DNA from: Bacteroidota bacterium
Lineage (GTDB): Bacteria > Bacteroidota > Bacteroidia > B-17B0 > Aurantibacillaceae
Reading direction: 5' to 3'
Assembly: GCA_016711805.1 (NCBI GenBank)
Contig: JADJSH010000037.1
Location: forward strand, 124,001 to 188,000
Length of the DNA stretch: 64,000 nucleotides
The translations under genes and the position numbers were made by a program. How positions within the stretch are numbered: the stretch's first letter is position 1; each line of letters begins with the position of its first letter. Positions 42,514 through 52,700 of the stretch are shown one piece after another. The notes beneath the pieces are model-generated. The model was not told the origin of the DNA. It did no database searches and was given only the letters and a program-made list of their open reading frames with translations.

Positions 42514-44142
42514 TTATTTAGATAATACTTCTGTAGCTTTTAAAATACATTTATCTTTTTGATTCAAAATAGGATAGTAAGCATCTTTATCAAAGACATC
42601 TCGACCTATAAAGGCTTTTAAATAAGGCTTTAGCGCCTCACTCGTCATTGCTTTCATTTTAAGATTCAATGATAAATCCTTGTCAGTACAATAATCATAA
42701 AATTCTTCTAAAATAGCAGGGCTAATTTCAAATTGATTAATATAATTTTTTGCTGATCCATACGCCTTTAATTTTACTCTGTTTTTGTCGGCATATTCAA
42801 ACGCAAATGTATTGATAGAACCTGAGTAGAAAATTTTATTTAAAAATCCGTTCGCCCTTGCGGTGTCAATAGGTACAAACACATCTGGCATAACGCCTCC
42901 GCCGCCATATACAATCTTTCCTTCAGGTGTTTTATATTGTTTTGTTTTATCTAACTTGATACTGTCTTCGTTTAATAATTCTCCATTTGTATATCTATCA
43001 TATTCCTCACTATAATATTGATCTTTATCATCTGAATAAGGTTTTTGAATACAACGTCCTGTGGGAGTATAATATCTTGCAATAGTTAAACGAATAGCTG
43101 ACCCATCTGGCAACTGCAATTGGTCTTGCACCAAGCCTTTACCAAAACTTCGGCGACCAATAATAGTACCTCTATCATTATCTTGAACAGCTCCGGCTAC
43201 AATTTCGCTGGCACTTGCAGAACCTTCGTCAATTAATACAACTAATGGATTATTTTCAAAACTACCATGTTCAGTAGCTTTGTATACTTTTTTAGGATTA
43301 GCTTTGCCTTGCGTGTAAACTATTTGCAAACCGTTAGCCAAAAATTCATCTGATATATCAACTGCTGCATTTAAGTATCCGCCAGGGTTTCCACGTAAAT
43401 CTAAAATCAATTTTTTCATACCTTGCTTACTTAACGTATTAAATGCCTTTAAGTACTCTTGATAAGTAGTTGCCGAAAACTTACTGATTTTAATATAGCC
43501 AATGTCTGGTTTTACCATATAAGAGGCGTCTAAGCTATATAAAGGAATGGCATCTCGTGTTATGTTAAATTGCAAAGGCTTATTAATGCCGCTTCTTAAA
43601 ATAGTAACTGCTACAACTGTTCCGCTTTTACCTCTTAATTTTTCAAAAACTTCCTTATTCGTAATTTTAACCCCTGCTACATTCTTACCTTCCACTTTTA
43701 TCAACCTATCACCCGCTCTAATTCCTATTTTTTCGGAAGGTCCGCCTTCAATAGGATTAATAACTCGGATGGTATCTTTAATGATATTAAACTCTACTCC
43801 TATGCCATCAAAATTACCTTCCAACGGCTCGTTTACTGATTCAAAATCACTAGCTGGAATGTAGGCAGAATGAGGATCTAAACTTTGCAACATGGATGCT
43901 ACTGTTTTTTCTACTAAATCTCTTTTATTAATAGTATCTACGTATTGATATTCAATATACTCTAACAAACTATTTATTTTATCATTTGTGGATGCATGAC
44001 GACTTTGACTAAAAGTTGATCCGCTATTAATCTGGTTAGTTAATAAATAGCCAAGCCAAACGCCTAAAACTAAAACCAACGACAATATAATTGGCAAAAA
44101 AACGTTATGTTTTTTAGGGGGTGTTGGTTCGTGAAAGTCCAT
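42514..44142 (-). CDS. C-terminal processing serine protease (S41 family)
   Basis: A 542-residue CtpA/Prc-like protease with an N-terminal membrane anchor (about 15-35) and an extracytoplasmic part. A PDZ domain (about 105-185) with GIGVEFNIIKDTI and GIRAGDRLIKVEG is followed by the catalytic S41 domain. The Ser/Lys dyad is Ser310 in EGSASASEI and Lys335 in RRSFGKG. It cuts C-terminal tails of envelope proteins. A downstream small domain ends with conserved helices. It is the first gene of an operon with the lipoprotein and the 41124 gene. Confidence 0.92.
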   Translation of the reverse strand: MDFHEPTPPKKHNVFLPIILSLVLVLGVWLGYLLTNQINSGSTFSQSRHASTNDKINSLLEYIEYQYVDTINKRDLVEKTVASMLQSLDPHSAYIPASDFESVNEPLEGNFDGIGVEFNIIKDTIRVINPIEGGPSEKIGIRAGDRLIKVEGKNVAGVKITNKEVFEKLRGKSGTVVAVTILRSGINKPLQFNITRDAIPLYSLDASYMVKPDIGYIKISKFSATTYQEYLKAFNTLSKQGMKKLILDLRGNPGGYLNAAVDISDEFLANGLQIVYTQGKANPKKVYKATEHGSFENNPLVVLIDEGSASASEIVAGAVQDNDRGTIIGRRSFGKGLVQDQLQLPDGSAIRLTIARYYTPTGRCIQKPYSDDKDQYYSEEYDRYTNGELLNEDSIKLDKTKQYKTPEGKIVYGGGGVMPDVFVPIDTARANGFLNKIFYSGSINTFAFEYADKNRVKLKAYGSAKNYINQFEISPAILEEFYDYCTDKDLSLNLKMKAMTSEALKPYLKAFIGRDVFDKDAYYPILNQKDKCILKATEVLSK

Positions 44143-44152
44143 AGAAAATTTT

Positions 44153-44160
44153 TATATTTG
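44153..44160 (+). promoter_or_regulatory. Putative -7 element (TATATTTG) for the Rieske-like gene
   Basis: A TAnnTTTG match on the plus strand lies 37 bases before the ATG at 44198. A TTG at 44124-44126 is 26 bases upstream, slightly long. Confidence 0.35.
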
Positions 44161-44164
44161 TGTA

Positions 44165-44172
44165 CAAAGGTA
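44165..44172 (-). promoter_or_regulatory. Putative -7 element (TACCTTTG) for ctpA
   Basis: On the minus strand TACCTTTG matches TAnnTTTG and lies 22 bases before the ctpA start. It sits 4 bases from the plus-strand element, so the two divergent promoters would overlap. Confidence 0.4.
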
Positions 44173-44197
44173 TTTGTTTAACCTATACTGTTTAATA

Positions 44198-44644
44198 ATG
44201 TTTAGAAAAATTAGCATATTATTATTATTTATGATGGTTTTTATTTTTTCTTTTTGTAAGAAGAAAAATCAAACCGTTCAAGATAATATTGCTTATCAAA
44301 CGGTAAATGTTACCTTATACCCTAACGATCCTTTATACTTTAATTTACAAACCGCAGGTGGTTGGGTTTATATTAATGGCGGTGTAAATGGCATCATTGT
44401 TTATAGAAAAACAGCCACTAATTCTCCTACAGATTTTGTAGCTATTGAGAGGACCTCAACAGTTTTGCCCGAAGATCCAAATGCCAAAGTAAAAGTACAA
44501 TCAGATAGCTTTACATTGAAAGATACGATTAGCGGTGCTAAATGGCAAATTTTTGATGGTGGAATTATTTCTGGGGCATCTCAAAATTTAAGATTGTATA
44601 ATGCTGTATTTGATGGCATTAATACTTTAACTATTAGAAACTAG
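44198..44644 (+). CDS. Rieske-fold lipoprotein without 2Fe-2S ligands
   Basis: A roughly 148-residue lipoprotein starting at MFRKISILLLFMMVFIFSFC (signal with lipid-modified Cys20). The mature part has GGWVYINGGVNGIIVYRK, then VAIERTSTVLPED, then KDTISGAKWQIFDGGIISG. Intact Bacteroidota relatives are Rieske proteins reading like RTCPHxP and SCCGS at these places, which carry the Cys/His ligands of the cluster (comparison from memory). Here both ligand pairs are lost, so the fold is probably kept without an iron-sulfur centre. The start at 44198 is preferred to 44174 because it begins the signal. Confidence 0.7.
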   Translation: MFRKISILLLFMMVFIFSFCKKKNQTVQDNIAYQTVNVTLYPNDPLYFNLQTAGGWVYINGGVNGIIVYRKTATNSPTDFVAIERTSTVLPEDPNAKVKVQSDSFTLKDTISGAKWQIFDGGIISGASQNLRLYNAVFDGINTLTIRN

Positions 44645-44661
44645 CTTAAAAACATACAAAC

Positions 44662-44697
44662 AAAAAAAGTCTCCATCAAATAATGGAGACTTTTTTT
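44662..44697. terminator. Bidirectional terminator
   Basis: The arms AAAAAAAGTCTCCAT / ATGGAGACTTTTTTT pair perfectly around a 6-base loop between convergent genes. Confidence 0.9.
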
Positions 44698-44714
44698 GTT
44701 ATATCGTAAAAATA

Positions 44715-44975
44715 TTACGCGCTCGCGTTTTCTGGTTTACCTTTAGCTTGAGAAACAACTATCGCACGTTCATAATGCTCAGTGCCATTTAACGCATCGA
44801 TGGCTTTTTGCCCATCTTCGTCGTTTGCCATTTCAACAAAACCAAAGCCGCGACTACGTTTTGTTTCTTTGTCTTTAATAATTCTAACCGAGGTAACCTC
44901 GCCATACTGAGAAAAAAGTTCACTTAGTGCTTGTTCTCTAACTTTAAAGCTGATGTTGCTTACAAAAATGTTCAT
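44715..44975 (-). CDS. RRM-type RNA-binding protein
   Basis: An 86-residue single-RRM protein with RNP2 IFVSNI (3-8) and RNP1 RSRGFGFVEM (about 41-50). Such small RRM proteins bind RNA in the cytoplasm and are common in Bacteroidota, where they often respond to cold or act post-transcriptionally (general knowledge). The tail is short and basic. It stands alone between a terminator and a 240-base AT-rich gap. Confidence 0.92.
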   Translation of the reverse strand: MNIFVSNISFKVREQALSELFSQYGEVTSVRIIKDKETKRSRGFGFVEMANDEDGQKAIDALNGTEHYERAIVVSQAKGKPENASA

Positions 44976-45155
44976 AACGTAAAATTTTATTTAGTTATAG
45001 TAAAATTATAACAAAAAAATTAAAAACCAACATTTTTTGGAAGTATTTTTTCGTTGAATAAAACTTTTTTATCGAGCAATGGCATTTTTTAACCTCTAAT
45101 TTTTTTAGATTTAATTTAAGATACATTAAGTTATCTTCGATTTTAGACAAAAAAA

Positions 45156-45188
45156 TGAGGTTTTGAGTTAAAATCACTCAAAACCTCA
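45156..45188 (-). terminator. Rho-independent terminator of the RidA gene
   Basis: The arms TGAGGTTTTGAGT / ACTCAAAACCTCA (13 bp, perfect, 7-base loop) are followed on the minus strand by a T run. Confidence 0.88.
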
Positions 45189-45216
45189 CCGAAATTTGTT
45201 AAAAAATATAGTTTTA

Positions 45217-45597
45217 TTAAAAAACTTTAGCCTCAACGCTAATTTCAACATTAGCATCTTTTGGCAATCTATCTGCTTGTATGGTAGCACGTGCAGGATA
45301 ATCTCCTTTAAAATAACTGCTATATACCTCATTAACATGTACGAAATTATTCATGTCGGCTAAGAAAATAGTTGTCTTTACAATATTATCATAAGTTAAA
45401 CCTGCTTCTTTTAAAACAGCACCTAAATAATCCATCACTATTTTAGTTTCTTCTTTGATATTAGTTTTAATTAACTGCTTAGATGCTAAATCCATAGCAA
45501 TAGTACCTGAAACATACACACAATCGCCAACTTGCACAGCTTGATTATATGGACCTATTGGAGCAGGAGCATTGGCTGTTTTAATAATTTTCTTCAT
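45217..45597 (-). CDS. RidA-family enamine/imine deaminase
   Basis: A 126-residue RidA/YjgF protein that hydrolyses reactive enamine/imine intermediates and so protects PLP enzymes. Conserved features are APAPIGPYNQAV (10-21), VYVSGTIAMD (28-37), YPARATIQ (with the substrate-binding Arg) and VEISVEAKVF at the end. Full length, probably trimeric by family. Confidence 0.93.
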   Translation of the reverse strand: MKKIIKTANAPAPIGPYNQAVQVGDCVYVSGTIAMDLASKQLIKTNIKEETKIVMDYLGAVLKEAGLTYDNIVKTTIFLADMNNFVHVNEVYSSYFKGDYPARATIQADRLPKDANVEISVEAKVF

Positions 45598-45732
45598 AAT
45601 AAATGTTTAGTTAGTTACGCAAAAATAGTAAAAAAAAGGATAAAAATACGTAGTAGAATTCAACACTGTTAATTTAGTAAAAAACTCATTTTATTCTCTA
45701 AAAACCGTTATAAAATCAATAGATTTACCAAG

Positions 45733-46503
45733 ATGCAACAAAAACCATTAATTTTAGTAACCAACGACGACGGAGTAAGTGCTCCTGGTATCTTACATTT
45801 ATCATCCATTGCTAAAAAATTTGGTGATGTGTATGTGATTGCACCAGATAAACCGCAGTCAGGGATGGGTCATGCCATTACGATTAATGCTACGTTGCGT
45901 ATTCAAAAAACAAACTATCACGCGGGAGTAATTGAAGAATATAGCTGCACTGGTACGCCAGTGGATTGTGTGAAAATGGCCGTTAATAAATTACTGCCTC
46001 GTAAGCCAGACTTAGTGCTATCAGGAATTAATCATGGCAGCAACAGCTCCATCAATGTCATTTATTCGGGCACTATGAGTGCGGCCATTGAAGGCTCTTT
46101 AGAAGGAACATCGGCTGTTGGTTTTAGCTTGAGCGATTATGATATAAATGCTGATTTTAGTGCTACGTCTACATTTGTCGAAAAAATCATCGCCTCTTGC
46201 TTAAAAGATAAATTACCTAATGGTGTTTGTTTGAATGTGAACTTCCCTAAATTAAAAGCTGATGAAATTAGCGGACTTAAGGTTTGTCGCCAAGCAAAAG
46301 CCAATTGGGTAGAAGATTTTGAAGAAAGAAAAGATCCATACGGGCGCTCGTATTACTGGTTAACAGGTAAATTTGTAAACTTTGAGCCCGATGCTAAAGA
46401 TACGGATGAATGGGCTTTAGCCAATGGCTATGTGTCGGTTGTGCCAATTATGCACGATTTAACGGCGCATAATTATATTACTCACTTAAAAAACACATTG
46501 TAA
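45733..46503 (+). CDS. surE: 5'/3'-nucleotidase SurE
   Basis: A 256-residue metal-dependent phosphatase acting on nucleoside monophosphates, with roles in stress and stationary phase. LVTNDDGVSAPG holds the metal-binding Asn11/Asp12/Asp13. SGINHGSNSS and YSGTMSAAIEGSLEG complete the active site. It is the first gene of a four-gene run with a small membrane gene, lpxB and a SpoIID protein. Confidence 0.95.
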   Translation: MQQKPLILVTNDDGVSAPGILHLSSIAKKFGDVYVIAPDKPQSGMGHAITINATLRIQKTNYHAGVIEEYSCTGTPVDCVKMAVNKLLPRKPDLVLSGINHGSNSSINVIYSGTMSAAIEGSLEGTSAVGFSLSDYDINADFSATSTFVEKIIASCLKDKLPNGVCLNVNFPKLKADEISGLKVCRQAKANWVEDFEERKDPYGRSYYWLTGKFVNFEPDAKDTDEWALANGYVSVVPIMHDLTAHNYITHLKNTL

Positions 46504-46504
46504 C

Positions 46505-46798
46505 ATGTTAGATAAAATTGATAAAAAATGGATAGGCTTTTTATTTGGAGCTGTTTTTCCTTCACTATGTTTCTTTTGCTATTGGCTGTTTTTTCATAAT
46601 CAATTGAATTTCCCTAATGGATTTATTAGATATCTACGTGCCGGGAATATGTTCCAGGAAGTAGCCATTGTTTGTGTTATAGCCAACTTAGCAATTTTTT
46701 ATTTATCTCTGAATAAAAAAATATTTGATTTCGGAAGAGGTTTAATTATTGCCACATTCTTGTATGTAGGATTAGTATTATATATTTCATTACTATAA
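46505..46798 (+). CDS. Small three-helix membrane protein, unknown
   Basis: A 97-residue protein with three hydrophobic segments (about 10-30, 50-68 and 78-96). It starts 1 base after surE and ends 7 bases before lpxB. The position within an envelope-lipid operon suggests an inner-membrane partner, but no family is recognised. Confidence 0.6.
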   Translation: MLDKIDKKWIGFLFGAVFPSLCFFCYWLFFHNQLNFPNGFIRYLRAGNMFQEVAIVCVIANLAIFYLSLNKKIFDFGRGLIIATFLYVGLVLYISLL

Positions 46799-46805
46799 AA
46801 GTTAC

Positions 46806-47936
46806 ATGAAGTACTACGTTATAGCAGGCGAACCATCTGGAGATTTACACGCATCCAACATGATGAAGGAATTGTTGTTACTTGATAATAGCATTGAATT
46901 CAGATTTTGGGGTGGAGATTTAATGGAAGCTGTTACGCATCAAAAACCAAGAAAGCATATTAAAGACTTAGCATTCATGGGTTTTGTAGAAGTAGCAAAA
47001 AACATTCGTACTATTTTTAAAAACATTGCTTTTTGCAAACAAGATATTTTAGATTTTAAACCCGAAATTTTAATCTTAGTAGATTATCCAGGATTTAATT
47101 TACGTATTGCAGATTGGGCAAAACAACAAGGTGTCAGGGTATTTTATTATATCTCTCCAACTATTTGGGCGTGGAAAGAAGATCGTGTAGAGATTATTAA
47201 ACGTAGCGTAGAAAAAATGTTTGTGATATTGCCGTTTGAAGTGGCAGTATATAAAAAACATGGCTACGAAGCAGATTATGCAGGTCATCCATTACTAGAT
47301 GCGATTGAACAAGAAAAAGCTACCCTTCCGAATAGAGCAACTTTTATTGAAAAAAATAATTTAGACCAACGTCCAATTATTGCAGTCTTGCCAGGAAGTA
47401 GAAAACAAGAAATAGAACGCATGTTTTCTATTATGTTGGATGTAGTAAATGATTTTAAAGAGTATCAATTCGTGATTGCAGGAACAACAAATTTGCCTAA
47501 AGAAGCTTACCAAATGGCAATTGATATGGGATTAAAAGTAGTATTTAGCCAAACTTACGCCTTAATGCACAATGCACATGCTGGCATTATTAAGTCAGGC
47601 ACCTCAACGTTAGAAAGTGCGTTATTTAGATTGCCTCAAGTGGTTTGTTATAAAGGCGGAACTGTATCTTACTCTATTGCTAAGATGGTTGTTGGCGGTA
47701 GAGTTAAATACATAGGTTTGCCAAATTTAATTTTAGATAAACCAGTCGTTAAAGAATTAATTCAAACAGATTTAACGGCTAAAAATTTGAAGGAAGAGTT
47801 AACTAAAATCATTTCAGGACCAGTTAGAGAAGAAATGCTGAAGGAATATGATGGTTTAATAAAACTGTTAGGAAATAGTGGCGCTTCTAAAAAAGTAGCC
47901 GAATTAATGTACAATCACATTCATGCTAAAAAATAA
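46806..47936 (+). CDS. lpxB: Lipid-A-disaccharide synthase
   Basis: A 376-residue GT-B glycosyltransferase that joins UDP-diacylglucosamine and lipid X on the cytoplasmic face of the inner membrane. It has the motif GEPSGDLHAS (8-17), FWGGDLMEA, VDYPGFNL, PTIWAWKEDR, and the donor-site region LPGSRKQEIERM and SGTSTLESALFRLPQVVCY. Full length. The end overlaps the next start by 14 bases. Confidence 0.95.
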   Translation: MKYYVIAGEPSGDLHASNMMKELLLLDNSIEFRFWGGDLMEAVTHQKPRKHIKDLAFMGFVEVAKNIRTIFKNIAFCKQDILDFKPEILILVDYPGFNLRIADWAKQQGVRVFYYISPTIWAWKEDRVEIIKRSVEKMFVILPFEVAVYKKHGYEADYAGHPLLDAIEQEKATLPNRATFIEKNNLDQRPIIAVLPGSRKQEIERMFSIMLDVVNDFKEYQFVIAGTTNLPKEAYQMAIDMGLKVVFSQTYALMHNAHAGIIKSGTSTLESALFRLPQVVCYKGGTVSYSIAKMVVGGRVKYIGLPNLILDKPVVKELIQTDLTAKNLKEELTKIISGPVREEMLKEYDGLIKLLGNSGASKKVAELMYNHIHAKK

Positions 47937-49164
47937 TATCATCATCATAAGTGTATTGTTTTTATTTGCCTCATGGCATGTAATGGATATGCCCGTAGAA
48001 TCATTCCATTCAAGCGTGACAAAAAATGCAGTGGTTAACGTTTCGAAAAAATATGCTGTTGACGAAACTGTAAACATAAAAATCTTCTCTCAAATAAAAG
48101 TACAATCTTTTACATTTAGTGCGGAAGCCGGCGCCTACAGTATTTGGGCCAATGGTGTTGAAGTTGCAACAACAAAACAATCGCCACTAATTAAACTTAC
48201 GTATGTAAATGATTCGGTTGAAGTAAAAACGTTTGAAAATGTAATTGGCAAATACAAACGTGTAAAAATTTCAAGTCCTGATTTTATAAAATCTTTCCGC
48301 ATGAAATTAATTTCTCCAGATCGTAAGCCTCGTTTTTACGAAGATAATTTGTATGTAACCACCGAATTAGGCGACTTAAAATGTTTGAATGAAATATCTT
48401 TAGATAATTACATTGCTGGTGTTGTACAGGCAGAATCTGGTAGACGATCGTTTCAGGAATTTTATAAAGTACAAGCCATTTTAGCAAGAACATTTGCTTT
48501 ATCTCATTTACAAAAACATGCTCCTGAAGGGTTTAACTTATGTGATCATACACACTGCCAAGCATACTTTGGTAAAACAACGGAATTAGATATTATGAAA
48601 GCTGTGACTGACACAAAAGGCAAAGTTGTAGTAGATGATAATTTAAATTTAATTGATGCCGCTTTTCATAGTAATAGCGGTGGACAAACAGCCAATTCGG
48701 AAGATGTATGGGGAAGTAAATTATCGTATTTGAGAAGCGTGAATGATACTTTTAGTACAAAAATGCCTAATGCAAAATGGGAACGCAAAATGGCTAAAGA
48801 AGATTGGTTATCGTATTTAAAATTAAAACACAATTACCCTATTCAAGATTCTAATGCACGATGGTTAGCACTTACATTTAAACAAGATAGTAGAAAGCCA
48901 TTTTTAGAAGCCAACAATGTAAGAGTTCCATTAAAAAACGTGAGAACCGATTTACAATTAAAATCTACTTTTTTTAGTGTGGTAGCTGTAGGCGATACGG
49001 TCATTTTTAAAGGCAAAGGATTTGGACATGGAGTTGGTATGTGCCAAGAGGGTGCTATGCGAATGGCAAAATTAGGTTATAAATGCCCTGAGGTGATTAA
49101 TTTTTACTATCAAAAAACTCAGCTGATTGATTTGCATAAACTCAATTTTTTTAAGGACGAGTAG
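47923..49164 (+). CDS. SpoIID/LytB-domain secreted protein
   Basis: A 413-residue protein with a signal or anchor (about 4-18) and a SpoIID-type domain. The domain includes DNYIAGVVQAESGRRS, YKVQAILARTFALSHL, the CDHTHCQAYFG motif, HSNSGGQTANSEDVWG and the C-terminal GHGVGMCQEGAMRMA. SpoIID proteins bind or cut denuded peptidoglycan glycans. Here the role in a Gram-negative cell wall is inferred. Start overlaps lpxB by 14 bases. Confidence 0.9.
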   Translation: MLKNNIIIISVLFLFASWHVMDMPVESFHSSVTKNAVVNVSKKYAVDETVNIKIFSQIKVQSFTFSAEAGAYSIWANGVEVATTKQSPLIKLTYVNDSVEVKTFENVIGKYKRVKISSPDFIKSFRMKLISPDRKPRFYEDNLYVTTELGDLKCLNEISLDNYIAGVVQAESGRRSFQEFYKVQAILARTFALSHLQKHAPEGFNLCDHTHCQAYFGKTTELDIMKAVTDTKGKVVVDDNLNLIDAAFHSNSGGQTANSEDVWGSKLSYLRSVNDTFSTKMPNAKWERKMAKEDWLSYLKLKHNYPIQDSNARWLALTFKQDSRKPFLEANNVRVPLKNVRTDLQLKSTFFSVVAVGDTVIFKGKGFGHGVGMCQEGAMRMAKLGYKCPEVINFYYQKTQLIDLHKLNFFKDE

Positions 49165-49188
49165 CTTTTACTAGCTCAGCTAAAGAAA

Positions 49189-49545
49189 TTATAAATTCTC
49201 TAATTCTGTTTTTAATTTTTTAGTTAAACTGCTTACTATTAAATTATAACTATCATCTATCCATTCTTCAATTTGTTTTCGGCTCGCAGTGCCATCACAA
49301 ATAATCGTATTCCAATGTTGCTTATTCATGTGATAACCCGGAATAACGCAAGAAAAATTTTCTCTTAGCTCTATTGCTTTTTCAGGATTGCATTTTGCAT
49401 TAAACTGAACCGGCTGCGAATCAATTCCCGTTAACAGAAACATTTTTCCCATGACTTTAAATACTAGTGTATCACCACCAAAAGGGAAACCCTCTTCCAC
49501 TCCTTTTTTTAACAAACAATACTCTCTGATTTCGTCTAAAAACAT
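49189..49545 (-). CDS. MmcQ/YjbR-family protein
   Basis: A 118-residue protein with the family layout: FPFGGDTLVFKVMGKMF near the start, a central QFNAKCNPEKAIELRE, then IPGYHMNKQHWNTII. YjbR proteins have a CyaY-like fold and are thought to bind DNA or act as small regulators. The function is not firmly known. It converges with the SpoIID gene. Confidence 0.88.
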   Translation of the reverse strand: MFLDEIREYCLLKKGVEEGFPFGGDTLVFKVMGKMFLLTGIDSQPVQFNAKCNPEKAIELRENFSCVIPGYHMNKQHWNTIICDGTASRKQIEEWIDDSYNLIVSSLTKKLKTELENL

Positions 49546-49695
49546 ATGTGATTCAAATTAACTTATTGTTTTAATAATTATGAAATAACATATAATTAAC
49601 AAAAACTAAAAATTTAGATTGTTAAATGATGTGATTTGTTAACAATAATCAGTATTTTTTCTGTAGAAACTAAACCAGAAGGGTTTTTTATTGTT

Positions 49696-49703
49696 TAACT
49701 TTG
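49696..49703 (+). promoter_or_regulatory. Putative -7 element (TAACTTTG) for the GEVED surface protein
   Basis: TAACTTTG matches TAnnTTTG and lies 23 bases before the ATG at 49727. No clear -33 TTG is present. Confidence 0.35.
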
Positions 49704-49726
49704 CGGACTTATTAAAATTTATACAA

Positions 49727-52700
49727 ATGAAAAAAATTTACAAATCCTTACTAGGAATTGTCTGTGGACTTGGAATTATTTCCAACATAAATGGACAAAC
49801 GGTAGTTACTATCGGAACAGGCACAGCGAGCACTACCGGAGTTAACTACAACCCAATTTATCGTTCAACTGCAGGTAGCGGTTTTGACTTCAGTCGCGCT
49901 TATTATTTATTCGACCAAACAGAATTAACTGCTGCTGGTATCCCAAGTGGGGCAACTATTACACAAATTGAATGGGATAAATCTAATACTGGTGCTACCG
50001 TTGCTTCAACAGCTGCTGTTGTATTCAATATTTTAATGAAAAACTCTAGTGCAACTACTTATTCAACAGCTTCAACATGGGGCGCTTTAAGTGCTGGTGC
50101 TACTGCGGTATACGGAACTACAGCTCAAGTAATTCCTGCAACTACGGGTTTCTTGCCTTTTAATTTATCAACATCATTTGTTTACACTGGTGGTGCTTTA
50201 GAAATTTTAACTGATTGGGATATTTCAGCTGTTGCTGGTAGTCCAACTACAGCTGGATTTGCATTTAATACTTCTTTAGTTGCAAATAGAGTTGGTGGAA
50301 ACTCAAACAGTGTAGCGTTAAATGGTACGACTGCAATGGCTACTTATGGCAACCGCCCAAATATTAGAATTACATTTACTCCTCCTCCAGCTTGTTCTGG
50401 GATGCCAACAGCCGGAACTGTTGTTGCCTCTAATACATTGTTTTGTACTCCTCAAAATGTAAACTTATCTTTAACCGGATCTACTGCTGCTTCAGGATTA
50501 TCATACCAATGGTTATCTTCTCCAGATGGTATTTCTTGGAGTCCAATTCCAACTGCTACAAACATTGCTACAACGCAATCTGTAACTGCAACGACGTATT
50601 ATCAATGCGCTGTAGCTTGTGGAACAGATGTAGCTACTTCTAGTACAATTACTGTTAATTTAGGCGGGACTCCAAATGGGGGAACTGCAATTGCTTCTTC
50701 TTCTTTGGCTTGTGCGGGACAAACTGTAGGTGTGAACTTAACTGGAGCATCTTCAATTCCAGGATTAGCGTACCAATGGCAATCATCTCCTGATGGCTCA
50801 ACTTGGACTTCTATTCCTTCTGCTACTACATCTGTTTTAACTCAAACGTATTCATCAACTGTATATTATCAAGCTGTTTTAGCATGCGCAAGCAGCACGG
50901 CCGCTTCATCATCAGTTCAAATTGACCCTAATGTATTTTATAACTGTTATTGCTTTACTGCTCCAACAACTCAAAACACAATAGATAATATTGTAAACTT
51001 TGCATTAACAAACAGCTTAGGTTCAGTTTTAAACCAAGCTTCAAGCGCTGTTGCTCCAAACTTTATTTCATATAACAATACTCCTTTAGACTTAGTTCAA
51101 GGATCTGCATCTAATACTGTTGCTATTACTATGGGGTCTGATGGTACTCAATATGGTGCAGCTTGGATTGATTTTGACAGAAACGGAACTTATTCTATTA
51201 CTGAGAACATTGGCTTAACTGCAACTTCTGTTGGTGGTGGAGCAATTGTTACTTATACTTTTGCTGTGCCTGCTGGTGCATCATTAGGTTTAACAAGAAT
51301 TCGTGTAAGAGGTGGTTCAGATAATATCTATACTACTGATGCTTGTGCTACTTCTGCATACGGAGAAACTGAAGAGTATTTGGTTAATATTGTTACACCT
51401 CCAAGCTGCTTACCTCCTACTTCATACATTAACACAGCACTTTCAACAAGCTCAGCAACTTTCACATGGACAGCTGGTGGTTCAGAAACCGCATGGGATG
51501 TTTTTGTTGGTTCTAACCCTACCGGAACAACAGTTCCAACAGCTACAACTTCTGTAACATCTTATACAGCAACTGGATTATCTCCAAATACTACTTACAC
51601 TATTAATGTTCGTTCAAATTGCGGAGGAGTTTCTAGTTCTTGGATTGCACTTACAATTTACACTGGATATTGTACACCGGCACCTTCAAGTGTTGACAAC
51701 TCTGGTATAGTTAATGTTACAATTCCAACAGGCATTAATAATAATACTGGTGTTGAAGCTGGAAATTATGGAGATTACTCTGCTCAAACTGCAAATGCTT
51801 TTCAAGGTACGCCAGTAAATGCAACGATTACTTATTCTACTGGCTACACTTATGATACAAAAATCTGGATTGATTATAATGATGACTTAGATTTTAATGA
51901 TGTTGGTGAAGAAGTTTACTCAGGTACTTCATCATCTGTATCTCCAACAACATTAAATGCGAGTTTTAATGTTTCATTAACGGCTCCATTAGGAACTCAC
52001 CGTTTAAGAATAGGTGGAGTTGACGCAGGTCCTCCAACACCTTGTTATACTGGAACTTATGGTACTTTTGAAGACTATTCTATTAACATTCAACCAGCAC
52101 CAACATGTACATTAACTCCAGCAATTGGATCAATTACTGGTCCTTCCACTTTAAATATTGGTACTCCGGGATCATTTTCTGTAACAACTCTTGCTGGAAA
52201 TATTCAATGGTATCAAGGAACCTCTGCAACAGGACCATGGACTGCTGTAACATCTGCTACAACTAATCCTTCAAATATTACATTAAATAGTCAAGGAACA
52301 ATATTTATTGCAGCTATTGCATCAAATCCTGGCTGTGTAAACGATACTACAAATTCCCCATGGCAAGTATTTGTAAATTTCCCTGGTGATAATGTATGTA
52401 ACGCTATACCTTTAAGTATGGGAACATCTCCATTATATAGCTTATTTGGAGCAACTACACAAACAGGTGAAGTTGTGCCTCCTGCAACAGGCTTTAATAC
52501 AAATACAGGTTGGGCTAATAGCAATATTACAAATTCAATGTGGTTTACATTTGTAGCACCAGCATCTGGAAATGTATCTATTCAAGCGCCTACAAGTATG
52601 AATGCAGGTAATAATGATCCTCAATTAGCAGTATGGAGCACAACTAACTGTGCTAATTTAATTGGTCAAGCAACTCCAACAGCTCCTGTAGGTGCAACAT

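Noticed and set aside
44976..45155. Small gene in the 240-base gap between the RRM gene and RidA
   Set aside because: The 60-residue minus-strand ORF (44995-45177) is Lys/Phe/Ile-rich from AT-rich DNA and overlaps the RidA terminator; no convincing gene.
50443..50643. Alternative-frame ORFs inside the giant T9SS genes
   Set aside because: They arise from the Thr/Ser-rich repetitive coding sequence of the real genes and contain no family motif.
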